From Clostridium folliculivorans (GTDB lineage Bacteria; Bacillota; Clostridia; Clostridiales; Clostridiaceae): a stretch of 64,000 bases of DNA. Within the stretch, counting starts at the first letter, position 1; every line of letters begins with the position of its first letter. The DNA lies in contig NZ_BQXY01000001.1 of NCBI RefSeq assembly GCF_024341905.1, forward strand, positions 715,013 to 779,012, read 5' to 3'. The notes under the pieces were generated by a model. It did no database searches. It was not told the DNA's origin and worked only from the letters and a program-made list of their open reading frames with translations. The position numbers and the translations under genes are program-made. Below, piece after piece: positions 1 through 8,468 of the stretch.

Positions 1-1019
1 TCTTTATCGAGAATATCTTGAGGTAAAGAAGCTAATGCATCTCTTAATAGAATACTTTTAGTTCCTAGTGAAGGAGTTGAAAGCAATCTCTTCCACAAAG
101 AGCTTCCAGGCTGATTTTGAAATAGACCTAAAGTATGCGATAAGGCCAGGTGTGCATTTTCACCCTTGCTTTCCAAATCCTCAATATAAGGGAGCAAATC
201 TTCAATAATTGTCCTTCTAGTTAATGTCATAGAGTCTTGTGGGTTATATAATGAATCAAATCTAGCCATAAAAGCAGGGTTTGAATATGCTTCTCTCCCA
301 ATCATAACACTATCTACATGTGTTAAATGCTCATGTATCTCGTCTAAGGTTTTGATTCCTCCATTTATCTCAATAATAGAATTCGGGAACTGCTTTTTTA
401 GATTATATACCATGTCGTAGTCTAGAGGGGGAATGTCTCTATTTTCCTTAGGACTTAGTCCTTCTAAAATAGCGATTCTAGCATGAATTATATTTCTATC
501 TGGTGCTGCTTTATTTATTATGATCATGAAGTCTGAAAGATGTCCCAAATCATTAAAGAATCCGTAAGGCATAAATGAAGAAGTTACTTTAGAACTACTA
601 ATTCCTATTCGATGCTTTACTGTAACAGGCTTTTTAGTAGCGCTTTTCATTGAAGAAATCATTTCGGCTATTAACTCTGGATAAGCCATAAGTGATGCAC
701 CCATCATGTTTCCTGAAACTCTATCTGAAGGACAACCTGCGTTTAAGTTTATCTCATCGTAATTCCAATCCTCTGCAATTTTAACTGCTTTGTATAGCTC
801 ATCAGGATTAGATGCGGCTATTTGAAGAGCTACTGGATTTTCAGTAGGATTAAAATCTAAAAGTTTTTTTCTATCCCCATGAATTATTGCCTGAGATGTA
901 ATCATTTCAGTATATAGTAAAGTCTTTTTTGTTAATAGTCTAGCAAAGTATCTAAAATGCCTATCGGTCTTATCTACCATTGGCGCAATACTTATCATAT
1001 GGTTAAAAGAATTGTTCAT
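1..1019 (-). CDS. dusA: tRNA-dihydrouridine synthase DusA-like (3' end cut by window edge)
   Basis: FMN-dependent enzyme that reduces uridine to dihydrouridine in the D-loop of tRNA. The reverse-strand reading frame opens with ATG at 1019 behind a good ribosome site (aaggag) and stays open for 339 codons to the window edge, so the C-terminus is missing. Visible family marks: an N-terminal IAPMVDKTDRHFR segment typical of the DusA branch, the NLNAGCPS motif holding the catalytic cysteine near residue 100, a VKHRIG strand, and a later EINGGI / MIGREA FMN-phosphate binding region. DusA rather than DusB is inferred from the N-terminal motif. The gene is divergent from the lysine riboswitch-lysC unit. 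Confidence 0.9.
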   Translation of the reverse strand, partial: MNNSFNHMISIAPMVDKTDRHFRYFARLLTKKTLLYTEMITSQAIIHGDRKKLLDFNPTENPVALQIAASNPDELYKAVKIAEDWNYDEINLNAGCPSDRVSGNMMGASLMAYPELIAEMISSMKSATKKPVTVKHRIGISSSKVTSSFMPYGFFNDLGHLSDFMIIINKAAPDRNIIHARIAILEGLSPKENRDIPPLDYDMVYNLKKQFPNSIIEINGGIKTLDEIHEHLTHVDSVMIGREAYSNPAFMARFDSLYNPQDSMTLTRRTIIEDLLPYIEDLESKGENAHLALSHTLGLFQNQPGSSLWKRLLSTPSLGTKSILLRDALASLPQDILDK

Positions 1020-1263
1020 ATATATTCTCCTTAATTGGGTAATAATAATTAATTAATAATTATTATAAATAATAGTGAGCAAAAAATGCAATCTAAATCT
1101 TTTGTAAATTAACCATCAAGTGGTAGTGTTAGAATGATTTATTATAAGACTTAACAGATTAAGATGCAATTAATAGAAGGATAATGAATAAATATACTTT
1201 TTATATACATTGCACATAAATATATTTAATGAGAAAGATATTTTAATATGTTTAATTTAGGTA

Positions 1264-1292
1264 TTGAAAAGTGTTTAATAATATGTTAGCAT
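1264..1292 (+). promoter_or_regulatory. Candidate promoter of the lysC leader
   Basis: TTGAAA (1264-1269), a 17-base spacer and TAGCAT (1287-1292). It lies about 25 bases before the riboswitch aptamer, where a leader promoter is expected. The -10 box is imperfect, so this is a moderate call. Confidence 0.45.
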
Positions 1293-1318
1293 AAAGTGAA
1301 CTTAATATTATCTAAAGA

Positions 1319-1572
1319 AACCTAGGGTAGAGGTGCTGGATGTTAAAAGTACTCATGAGTAGCTGGCAAGCGATGATTCATGAAGAAAGGAACAACAGCC
1401 GAAGAGAGTGTACAGCGAATATATTCTCTGGCTATGCGTATAAGATATGTATAGTTGTCACTTGAATTTATAAGTGGAGAGCTACAAGGTGACACGAGAT
1501 GCGTATTTAATATATTTGTATTTTTATGCAGCTAAGGTGTACCTTGGCTGCATTTATTTTTTGTTTTTTATT
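1319..1572 (+). promoter_or_regulatory. Lysine riboswitch (L-box) with intrinsic terminator
   Basis: Leader of the aspartokinase gene. The aptamer (about 1319-1491) shows L-box signatures: GTAGAGGTGC near the 5' end, AAAGG followed by GCCGAAGAG in the middle, TTGTCACTTG, and the closing GGAGAGCTACAAGGT. The P1 helix can form between ACCT..GTAG at the 5' end and CTAC..AGGT at the 3' end. The expression platform is a 13-bp hairpin (1526-1538 with 1541-1553) followed by a T-rich run to 1572. CAAGGT (1485-1490, the P1 3' strand) can instead pair with ACCTTG (1541-1546, the terminator 3' arm), giving an antiterminator. Expected behaviour, from the known family: lysine binding stabilises P1 and so termination. 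Confidence 0.92.
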
Positions 1573-1619
1573 ACTCAATATTTATTTAACTTTTAATTCT
1601 TTATCTAACTTGTAAAAAT

Positions 1620-1690
1620 AAAGCGTATTTCTATGACAAAATATCTACATAGGTTCAGAAATGGCAGATGGGCAGAAAAGGTTACTAATG
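1620..1690 (+). repeat. Degenerate copy of interspersed repeat A (copy A1)
   Basis: The segment around GGCAGATGGGC (from 1663) aligns with the better-preserved copies at 3055-3165 and 6755-6868: an A-rich GTAAAAATAAA lead-in, then a CAT..GGTTC.GAAA..GGCAG core, then a hairpin. Here the following hairpin is AATGAAATCTGC / GCAAATTTCATT (about 1687-1713), just upstream of the lysC ribosome site. Similarity was judged by eye and is the weakest among copies A1-A3. Confidence 0.4.
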
Positions 1691-1737
1691 AAATCTGCAT
1701 TAGCAAATTTCATTATAAGGGAAAAGGGGGCTTCTAG

Positions 1738-2937
1738 ATGAAGACAGTAGTACAAAAATATGGTGGAAGTTCAGTGGCTACAGCTGAAAAAATACAAAGA
1801 GTAGCAGATACACTTATTAAGAAGAAAAATGAAGGGAATAACGTAGTTGCAGTTGTATCAGCTATGGGGGATACAACTGATGACCTAATCAATCTTGCAA
1901 TGTCAGTTAGCGAAAATCCTGACAAGAGAGAGATGGATGCGTTAATTTCTACAGGTGAAATTATATCGGCTTCACTTTTAGCAATGGCGCTAAAGAATAA
2001 AGGGTATGATGCTATAAGCTATACAGCATATCAAATCGGAATAAAGACTTCGGGTATTTATGGAAAGTCTCTAATTGATGATATTGACGTAAAGAAGATA
2101 AAAAGTAGTCTTAACGAAGGAAAGATCGTTATTGTTGCAGGATTTCAAGGAGTAAATGAAATTGGGGACATTACAACCCTTGGAAGAGGTGGGTCTGACA
2201 CTTCTGCAGTGGCACTGGCGGTAAAGCTTAAAGGAGAATGTGAAATATATACTGATGTAGATGGTATATATAGCTGTGATCCAAGAAAGTTTAATGAAGC
2301 TAAGAAACTTGATTTTATAGATTATGAAGAGATGCTTGAACTTGCCAGTCTTGGAGCTCAGGTAATGCACTCTAGAAGTGTAGAACTCGCACAAAAATAT
2401 GATATTCCTATATATGTAGGACTTAGTTGTAGTGATATTAAAGGAACAGTAATTAAGGGGGTAAAGGATATGAATTTAGAGAGTAAACCAGTAACAGGTC
2501 TTGCAACTAGCGATGAGGATGTTTCAGTAACAGTACAAAATTTATCTTCTAATATAAATATTTTATCAGATTTATTTGAGGCTATTGCAAATAGAAAAAT
2601 TAATATAGATATGATTTCTCAAACAGCTCCTATGGATAACTTAGTAAATGTATCATTCACAATACCTAAGAATGAAATAAGTGAGTGCATGGAAATATTA
2701 ACTGATTTTTCAAATAAGGATAATATACTAATAGACGAAGATATAACAAAATTTTCATTAGTAGGGTTAGGAATGAAAAATACCACTGGGGTTGCTGCAA
2801 GACTATTCAAAGTATTTTCAGATGCAAATATAGAAGTTAAAATGATTACAACGTCAGAAATCAGAATCACCTGTGCAATAAAGCAAGAATATAAGATTAA
2901 AGCAATTGAAACGGCGGCTAAGCATTTTAACTTGTAA
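1738..2937 (+). CDS. lysC: Aspartate kinase
   Basis: Phosphorylates L-aspartate, the first committed step towards diaminopimelate, lysine, threonine and methionine. The 399-residue protein has the usual N-terminal KYGGSSVAT nucleotide/aspartate-binding motif, a kinase domain with the GRGGSDTSA motif near residues 150-158 and TDVDGIYSCDPR near 173-184, and two C-terminal ACT domains (about 255-399) for allosteric control. ATG at 1738 follows a G-rich ribosome site. The lysine riboswitch upstream identifies this as the lysine-responsive aspartokinase. A strong terminator follows at 2944. Length is normal for the single-subunit form (about 400 residues). Confidence 0.96.
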   Translation: MKTVVQKYGGSSVATAEKIQRVADTLIKKKNEGNNVVAVVSAMGDTTDDLINLAMSVSENPDKREMDALISTGEIISASLLAMALKNKGYDAISYTAYQIGIKTSGIYGKSLIDDIDVKKIKSSLNEGKIVIVAGFQGVNEIGDITTLGRGGSDTSAVALAVKLKGECEIYTDVDGIYSCDPRKFNEAKKLDFIDYEEMLELASLGAQVMHSRSVELAQKYDIPIYVGLSCSDIKGTVIKGVKDMNLESKPVTGLATSDEDVSVTVQNLSSNINILSDLFEAIANRKINIDMISQTAPMDNLVNVSFTIPKNEISECMEILTDFSNKDNILIDEDITKFSLVGLGMKNTTGVAARLFKVFSDANIEVKMITTSEIRITCAIKQEYKIKAIETAAKHFNL

Positions 2938-2943
2938 TAAAAA

Positions 2944-2980
2944 GTCAGCTTACAGAATACTTGTAAGCTGACCTTTTTTT
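2944..2980 (+). terminator. Intrinsic terminator of lysC
   Basis: Perfect 11-bp stem GTCAGCTTACA / TGTAAGCTGAC with a 7-base loop, followed by CTTTTTTT, eight bases after the lysC stop. Confidence 0.93.
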
Positions 2981-3054
2981 ACTATATAGAAAATGATAAA
3001 ATTCAATATCCAGCTAAACCTAGATATTTCAATGGGTTTGTAAGTTTTATATGG

Positions 3055-3165
3055 CTATGGAGTAAAAAATAAAACTTATTCGCCTGCCATATTTTCCTCA
3101 TATACATTCGGAAAGGCAGATGCGCAAAAAAATCACTGAAGAAAGTCTCTTCAGCGATTTTTTAA
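3055..3165. repeat. Interspersed repeat A, copy A2, with terminator-like hairpin
   Basis: A 36-base core at 3084-3119 begins CTGCC and ends GGCAG, with an inner TTTCC / GGAAA pair, so it can fold on itself. It matches the 36-base core at 6786-6821 in 31 of 36 positions by hand alignment. A shared lead-in (GTAAAAAATAAAA) precedes it. A hairpin flanked by A- and T-runs (3126-3163, AATCACTGAAGA / TCTTCAGCGATT) follows and can terminate transcription in both directions, serving the DUF554 gene on the minus strand. Confidence 0.7.
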
Positions 3166-3178
3166 CAGATTTATCTTG

Positions 3179-3228
3179 AGCTCTACAGCTTTCTTAATGA
3201 ATTAATAGAAAGCTATAGAGCTTGTTTT
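3179..3228 (+). terminator. Hairpin with terminator character
   Basis: A 16-base arm AGCTCTACAGCTTTCT (3179-3194) pairs with AGAAAGCTATAGAGCT (3207-3222), with one mismatch, followed by TGTTTTCT. It is the third terminator-like structure after lysC and sits 30 bases beyond the 3' end of the minus-strand DUF554 gene. Confidence 0.6.
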
Positions 3229-3257
3229 CTAAATTAGATAGTAATAAAAGTATTTAA

Positions 3258-3938
3258 TTAGGCAAAAAAGGAATATATCATAGGTATTATTATGGCAGGA
3301 AGTAGGTTCGCTACCTTAATTTTAGTAATACCTAGCATATTAAAGCTTAAACCAATAATGAGCAAGCTTCCCACTGCTGTCATACTGTTTATTACTGTAG
3401 TTGTTAAGATTCCCTGGATCAGCGTAGCAAGTAGCGTTATTGATCCTTGATATATCAATACTGCAAAGGCAGAAAATATAACGCCAATACCAAGTGATGA
3501 AGCAAAAACTATAGATGAAATACCATCTAAAATAGATTTGTTAAACAAAACCGTATGATTTCCCTCTAGACCACTTTGTAGGGAACCAACTATTGCCATA
3601 GCTCCAACACAAAATAATAAAGATGAAGTAACGAATCCCTCAGCAATAGGAGAATTCTTAGTAATTTTCTTAAACTTTTCCTCGATAAATACCCCGAATT
3701 TGCTTAGTAAGTTATCAATATCAATAAGTTCACCAATTAATGCTCCTACTGCAATTGATATAATTATTAATAATGGATTATCTCCTTTTAAGGCACCAGA
3801 TATACCAATATACAAAACACACAAAGCAAGACCATTCATAATAGTTTTGCTTAATCTTTCTGGAATGCCTCCTTTTAGGAGTAATCCCAATATGCCTCCA
3901 ATGACAATAGCCCCAAAGTTTACTAAAGTACCTAACAA
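3258..3938 (-). CDS. DUF554 family membrane protein
   Basis: Integral membrane protein of about 226 residues with six or seven hydrophobic helices, resembling the DUF554 (YdfK-like) family of unknown function, possibly transport. The N-terminus reads LGTLVNFGAIVIGG and a GALIGELIDID segment follows near residue 90; both are typical of the family. An in-frame TTG at 3953 would add five residues, but it sits against the GGGGGG ribosome site (3946-3951); the TTG at 3938 is seven bases downstream of that site and gives the usual family N-terminus, so it is preferred. It lies 32 bases downstream of the M20 amidohydrolase gene on the same strand and is probably co-transcribed. Confidence 0.8.
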   Translation of the reverse strand: MLGTLVNFGAIVIGGILGLLLKGGIPERLSKTIMNGLALCVLYIGISGALKGDNPLLIIISIAVGALIGELIDIDNLLSKFGVFIEEKFKKITKNSPIAEGFVTSSLLFCVGAMAIVGSLQSGLEGNHTVLFNKSILDGISSIVFASSLGIGVIFSAFAVLIYQGSITLLATLIQGILTTTVINSMTAVGSLLIIGLSFNMLGITKIKVANLLPAIIIPMIYSFFA

Positions 3939-3970
3939 AACTTTTCCCCCCAATAAAAAATAAAATTTGA

Positions 3971-5083
3971 TTACGCGTTTAAAACATAGTTTACAAGAGT
4001 ATATATACCATAATATAATGCTTCGAATGATCCATCAAAGTTGGGTGAATGTAGTGGTGATTCACCTTTAGAACCATCAGATATACCAAGCCTAAAATGT
4101 ACTGATGGAACTTTCTCACAATAGAAAGAAAAATCCTCTGCTGTAAAAGTTTTTTCCAGTGGTCTAACATTATTTTCACCTAGTGCTTTTTTACTGATCT
4201 TAGTAAATTTCTCTGTCAAAGCTTCATCGCTTATAACAGGTGGATAATATACATTGTAATGGGATGATACTGAACAATTATACTTTTTGCCTATATCTTC
4301 AGCTTCCGCTAAAATTTGATTTTGAAGCTTCTTCTTAAAAGCCATATCAAAGGTTCTTACAGTTCCTTTTACCACTGATTCCTCGGCTATAACATTACCG
4401 ACTGTACCACATTGCAAAGTAGTGAATGTAAGAATGTGAGGATCTAATGGATTGTTTTCTATTTTTGTTTTTATAGTCATAGTATTTATAAAATCCATTG
4501 CTGGGTATAATGGATTTATACAAATATAAGGCATTGCTGCATGACCACCTTTTCCTTTAAAGGTAATGATAAAATCATCAACTGAAGCCATAGATGGGCC
4601 AGGTGAAACTTCAATAGTTCCTACAGGAACCTTTGGCCATACATGAAAGCCAATCATTTCAGTTACTTCAGGATTTTTTAGAACACCTTCCTCAATCATA
4701 ACTTTTGCGCCACCAATTGCTTCTTCGGCTGGCTGAAATAAGAATTTAACTGTCTTTTTCACACCTAATTTCTTTAAAACTAGAGCAGTGCCTAGTACTG
4801 TTGACATATGAAAATCGTGTCCGCAGGAGTGACGAGGACCTGCTACGTTTATGGCATCTATATCTGTCCTTATGCCAATTGCTTTGGAATCATCTCCTAG
4901 TACAGCAACTAATCCAGTTTTAGCAATCTTCTTACTCTCATAGCCCATAGAATTCAAAAACTCAAGAAGCAGTTCTTGTGTTTTATATTCCTCGAATGAA
5001 AGTTCAGGAGTAGCATGAAGCTTATGCCACATACTAATTACTTCGTCTAAGTTTTCTTGTACTACTTTTTTTATAATATCCAT
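3971..5083 (-). CDS. M20 family amidohydrolase (N-acyl amino acid deacylase type)
   Basis: Metal-dependent hydrolase of the M20D amidohydrolase group, which removes acyl groups from amino acids or related amides. The 370-residue protein has the family's metal-ligand set: Cys87 and His89 in HSCGHDFH, Glu120/Glu121 in QPAEEA, His147 in FHVWP, and a C-terminal histidine in LHSPNF near residue 345. The lid (dimerisation) domain is around residues 165-285, with a GKGGHAAMP segment at its start. Exact substrate cannot be read from the sequence. N-acetyl-diaminopimelate deacetylase is one possibility given lysC and dapF in the region, but other aminoacylases look the same by eye. It is followed by the DUF554 gene. 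Confidence 0.88.
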   Translation of the reverse strand: MDIIKKVVQENLDEVISMWHKLHATPELSFEEYKTQELLLEFLNSMGYESKKIAKTGLVAVLGDDSKAIGIRTDIDAINVAGPRHSCGHDFHMSTVLGTALVLKKLGVKKTVKFLFQPAEEAIGGAKVMIEEGVLKNPEVTEMIGFHVWPKVPVGTIEVSPGPSMASVDDFIITFKGKGGHAAMPYICINPLYPAMDFINTMTIKTKIENNPLDPHILTFTTLQCGTVGNVIAEESVVKGTVRTFDMAFKKKLQNQILAEAEDIGKKYNCSVSSHYNVYYPPVISDEALTEKFTKISKKALGENNVRPLEKTFTAEDFSFYCEKVPSVHFRLGISDGSKGESPLHSPNFDGSFEALYYGIYTLVNYVLNA

Positions 5084-5486
5084 ATAATCAACCCTCTTTT
5101 CTAAAATAAAATTAGTATTTATTATAAGGATATGAAAATAAGAGACTTATGTCAATTAAATATAAAAAAGTGTCCAAATTGAGCGTAAATGAATTTTTAC
5201 AGTGATGTAAGGAAATGTTTTACTGTGCTATAATTTTATAGTTGAAAATGTAAGAGAATTATTAAGTGAACTCATACTTATATTTATTCGAAAATCCTAG
5301 AATTATAGGATTTTTCTGCTTTAATATAGATATGCTACTTCTTATTGGAATTTATCGAAATATATACCAACAATCATTTTAATTATTGTAGGTATTTTAC
5401 TTGATAAATAGACTTTATTTGAAAGTGGTACATCCATATAAATCAATAATTGAAGTTTTAACATAATAATAAAACGGAGGAATAAC
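5084..5486. other. Intergenic region upstream of lipoprotein gene
   Basis: No credible gene. It holds divergent promoters for the amidohydrolase and the lipoprotein, a small hairpin with T-run (AAAATCCTA 5291-5299 / TAGGATTTT 5306-5314), and repeat B copy B1 (5326-5455, inverted relative to the other copies). Confidence 0.6.
5326..5455 (-). repeat. Interspersed repeat B, copy B1 (inverted orientation)
   Basis: Its reverse complement aligns with 45901-46020 over about 120 bases, sharing exact blocks such as CTATTTATCAAG and TTAAAATGATTGTTG and the surrounding AT-rich sequence. A third, shorter copy is at 14412-14510. It lies directly in front of the lipoprotein gene, so it could contribute promoter sequence there. 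Confidence 0.65.
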
Positions 5487-6761
5487 ATGACTAAGAAATT
5501 AAATCTAATAGTAGCTTTATTTCTAATTATTAGTTTGTCATTATTCGGATGCAGTAAGAGTAATGATAACAATAAAACTAATAAGGAGGATATATTAAAT
5601 CAATTAAATAAGGTTTATTCCGAAAAGAAGTATCCGGAGTCAGTATCAAAATATGCTGAATTTATATCTGCCGGAGGAGATGTGAAAGAATTTGGTAAGT
5701 TAGATGAACTTATGATGAACTTTATAAAAGAAAAGTTTGCTAAAGATAAATCTTGGACAACCATCGCGGATATGAATAAAGATGGATATGCTTTTGGTGA
5801 TTTGGATAATGACAAGATTCCTGAAATATATATTATTCCATATAATAGCAAGGGAGAGAAAAAATCTCCTGTGAAGGTTTATCTATATAGTAAAGACAAA
5901 TATCATGACTCAAGTGATAGTGTAGGTCCTTCTAACACTGCTTTTCCAGGTGAGTTAGTAGTAGGCAAGATAAATGATGGAACTTACGGATTAATAGATA
6001 ACTCAGAGGTATCTAAAGATTCAAATATCGATGTATATATAATGAATAAAGGTAAGCTTGAAAGACTTATAAATAGCACTGTAAGCGGCTTAAAGAAATA
6101 TGCACAGGATATTGATGGAGATGGTATCTTAGAAATACCGCAGTTAAATGATGATAAGAAACTTACATGGTATAAGTTTGATAAGGATTTAAAACCCATA
6201 GCGGTTAAAGAAGAGAAAATAAATACAAGTGATAATTCACAAGTTGCAACAAAGCAAAATAAGGACACAGAAAATAATATTGCTTCAAATGACACAAAAA
6301 AGCCAGTTGATAATACTGCAATTGTAAAATCTTTAAAAGATGATGAGATTCTAAGCAAGCTAATAGTAGGGAGAAATTTCGAGATTAGCAGACTGATGGG
6401 ATTAGGAGATAGTAATCAAACCATTACGATAGATAGTTTAAGTTATGCAGTTATAAAAGATCAGAATACAAATGTAGAGAATGAAATTAAATCATTTAAT
6501 CAATATTTTTCCAAAGCTTTCGTTAATAATCACGTTAGAAACTTTTTTAAAGAAAGTGATGGAAAGAAGTATGTTCTTTTTGGTCAAGGATTAAGCAATG
6601 GGGAAACTTTTACGAAAGTAATAAGTAGTGATCAGGGGTCGAATAAGATTAATGCAAGAGTTGAGTATGTAGACGGAGATGTTTCAGATGTTTGTAATGT
6701 AGAGCTAGTATATGAAGATAATGCTTGGAAGATTAACGATGGAACATTATTAATAAAATAA
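5487..6761 (+). CDS. Putative lipoprotein with Asp-rich repeat motifs
   Basis: A 424-residue exported protein of unknown function. Residues 1-22 form a lipoprotein signal (two lysines, hydrophobic core, LFGC lipobox with Cys22), so it should be anchored to the outer face of the membrane. Two calcium-loop-like motifs, DMNKDGYAFGDLDNDKIPE (about 92-110) and DIDGDGILE (about 209-217), recall EF-hand/VCBS-type repeats. A Lys/Asn/Thr-rich linker (about 240-275) separates this half from a C-terminal domain (about 280-424) that ends VEYVDGDVSDVCNVELVY. ATG at 5487 follows cggagga. It looks like a single-gene unit ending at the hairpin 6829-6868. I do not recognise a named family. Confidence 0.75.
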   Translation: MTKKLNLIVALFLIISLSLFGCSKSNDNNKTNKEDILNQLNKVYSEKKYPESVSKYAEFISAGGDVKEFGKLDELMMNFIKEKFAKDKSWTTIADMNKDGYAFGDLDNDKIPEIYIIPYNSKGEKKSPVKVYLYSKDKYHDSSDSVGPSNTAFPGELVVGKINDGTYGLIDNSEVSKDSNIDVYIMNKGKLERLINSTVSGLKKYAQDIDGDGILEIPQLNDDKKLTWYKFDKDLKPIAVKEEKINTSDNSQVATKQNKDTENNIASNDTKKPVDNTAIVKSLKDDEILSKLIVGRNFEISRLMGLGDSNQTITIDSLSYAVIKDQNTNVENEIKSFNQYFSKAFVNNHVRNFFKESDGKKYVLFGQGLSNGETFTKVISSDQGSNKINARVEYVDGDVSDVCNVELVYEDNAWKINDGTLLIK

Positions 6762-6868
6762 AACATAAAAAGAATAATATATAGACTGCCAGAATTTCCG
6801 CATATGCATTCCGAAAGGCAGACGCGTTAAAAAAGCTCACTGAAATTACGTTCTCAGTGAGCTTTTTT
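6755..6868. repeat. Interspersed repeat A, copy A3, ending in a bidirectional terminator
   Basis: The 36-base core at 6786-6821 (CTGCC...GGCAG, inner TTTCC / GAAA) matches copy A2. It begins just after the lipoprotein stop and runs into a strong hairpin at 6829-6868: AAAAAAGCTCACTGA / TCAGTGAGCTTTTTT. That hairpin has A- and T-runs on both sides and can end transcription from the lipoprotein gene and from the convergent hemolysin III-type gene. Confidence 0.75.
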
Positions 6869-6982
6869 ATAAGCTAAGGCAGCTAAAAGTATATGTGAAA
6901 GTTTTTTGAGGTATTAGACTACTAATAATAATTGAAAGATAGTTTAAAAAAACAAAATAAATTTTAGAAATATATCCACAAA

Positions 6983-7630
6983 TTATAAAATAAAAGCATA
7001 AATTAGATAAAAGTGACTTAAACTTCCTAATAAGACGAAAATATGAAACAATTCATGGAATCCAAATTTGGAAGATATATTTGGGGCTTTTAATGCATAT
7101 ATTACTCCTCCAATGGTATATAATACTCCGCCGATTATGAGCCAAATGAAACCAGGCATTAGCAGTGTTCTATATAAAGGTGCGCTGAAGGTTAAGGCTA
7201 ACCAACCCATTATTATGTAAAATGCGGTATATAGCCATCTTGGACAATCGAACCAAAATATCTTTAGAAAGATTCCTGCGATTGCTAAAGTCCATACAGT
7301 GGATAAAACAAATACTTTTAAAAATCCGTTTAAAACGCCTAGACATATTGGTGTATAAGTACCTGCAATGAGAACAAAAATCATTGCATGATCTAATTTT
7401 CTTAGAATAAGCAGTTTATTTGCAGATGACCTTGACCAATGATATATAGAACTTGCACTATATAGAAAAATTAACGATAGCCCAAAGATAATGGCTCCTG
7501 TAAGTCTTGAAGGTAAAGAGTCATTTACATCAATTGCTTTCAAGATCATAAAAACTAATCCGACTAAGGATGCTATAGCACCAAAAAAGTGAGTTAAACT
7601 ATTAACTGGTTCTCTTATATATTTTATCAT
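6983..7630 (-). CDS. Hemolysin III / YqfA family membrane protein (PAQR superfamily)
   Basis: A 215-residue seven-helix membrane protein. The family marks are all present: REPVNSLTHFFGA at the N-terminus, S-S-I-Y-H-W near residue 65, LRKLDHAMIFVLIAGTYTP near 80-98, and a C-terminal HELFHIFVLLGSLSHF with the conserved histidines. PAQR members are predicted metal-dependent amide hydrolases (ceramidase-like); the bacterial branch was named after a Bacillus cereus hemolysin, but a lytic role is not established and should not be assumed. ATG at 7630 has ggagttgatgtt upstream. Stands alone between two convergent/divergent neighbours. Confidence 0.92.
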   Translation of the reverse strand: MIKYIREPVNSLTHFFGAIASLVGLVFMILKAIDVNDSLPSRLTGAIIFGLSLIFLYSASSIYHWSRSSANKLLILRKLDHAMIFVLIAGTYTPICLGVLNGFLKVFVLSTVWTLAIAGIFLKIFWFDCPRWLYTAFYIIMGWLALTFSAPLYRTLLMPGFIWLIIGGVLYTIGGVIYALKAPNISSKFGFHELFHIFVLLGSLSHFYLIYAFIL

Positions 7631-7857
7631 AACATCAACTCCTATAAATATTATGTGAAGTAGTTAACGTAACTACTTGTTATCTTTATTACAGTATACG
7701 ACATAGTGGATTGTTTATGCAATATTTATTATAAATGAAATTTCAATATTTATTCATCATAACTATAAAATTCTTGTATTATCTAGTATTTTCTATTAAT
7801 ATTAAAATAAGTGGTTTTAAAAACTACTTATTGTTTTTGAAAACTAGGGAGGAAGAT

Positions 7858-8439
7858 ATGAATAACGCAGATTTAGAATTAGATTTAAATAACCTTAAAA
7901 TGATCTTTGAAGATTTACATTTTGACAATGAAATACAACCTGAGCAAATACCTAATTTGGATTTATATATGGACCAAGTAATAACACTATTTGAAAGTAA
8001 TCTATTTGAAACCAAAAGAAGTGTGGAAGATAAATTACTTACTAAAACAATGATAAATAATTATACTAAAGATAAATTACTTATGGCAGCAAAGAAAAAG
8101 AAGTATACTAGAGATCATGTAATTCTTATGATTATAATCTACAATTTAAAGCAAAGCTTAGCCATTAATGATATTAAGAATATATTAAAGCCTATAGTTG
8201 AAAAGATAGAGAACGATGAAAAAGTGGATATAAATTCATTATATAATAAGTACTTGCTAATAAAAACTAATAATTCTGAAGAAATAAAAGCTTCAGCTGA
8301 GCAAAAGCTAAAAGAAGTTAAGGACGAAGATGGGGATGTTTTGTTATATATTCTTTCTATAATTGATATGGCAAATGGATATAGAAAAATTGCAGAAAAG
8401 CTAATTGATAAGTTTTTTTTGGATACGAATGAAAAATAA
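7858..8439 (+). CDS. DUF1836 domain protein
   Basis: A 193-residue soluble protein of the DUF1836 family, small Firmicutes proteins thought to contain a helix-turn-helix-like fold. The diagnostic stretch is LLTKTMINNYTKDKLL followed by AAKKKKYTRDHVILMIIIYNLKQ (about residues 62-100); the TKTMINNY.K..L pattern resembles MerR/HTH DNA-recognition segments. The frame stays open upstream to an ATG at 7735, but the ATG at 7858 has a clear ribosome site (gggagga) and starts a typical acidic N-terminus, so 7858 is chosen. It is 29 bases before the PAS protein on the same strand, suggesting one operon; a sensor-regulator partnership is only an inference. Confidence 0.82.
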   Translation: MNNADLELDLNNLKMIFEDLHFDNEIQPEQIPNLDLYMDQVITLFESNLFETKRSVEDKLLTKTMINNYTKDKLLMAAKKKKYTRDHVILMIIIYNLKQSLAINDIKNILKPIVEKIENDEKVDINSLYNKYLLIKTNNSEEIKASAEQKLKEVKDEDGDVLLYILSIIDMANGYRKIAEKLIDKFFLDTNEK

Positions 8440-8468
8440 TAATACAATCATGTTTATGGAGGGATTCC

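Noticed and set aside
2071..2394. 107-codon antisense open frame inside lysC
   Set aside because: It lies wholly opposite aspartokinase motifs, has no ribosome site and its translation is low-complexity; lysC is certain.
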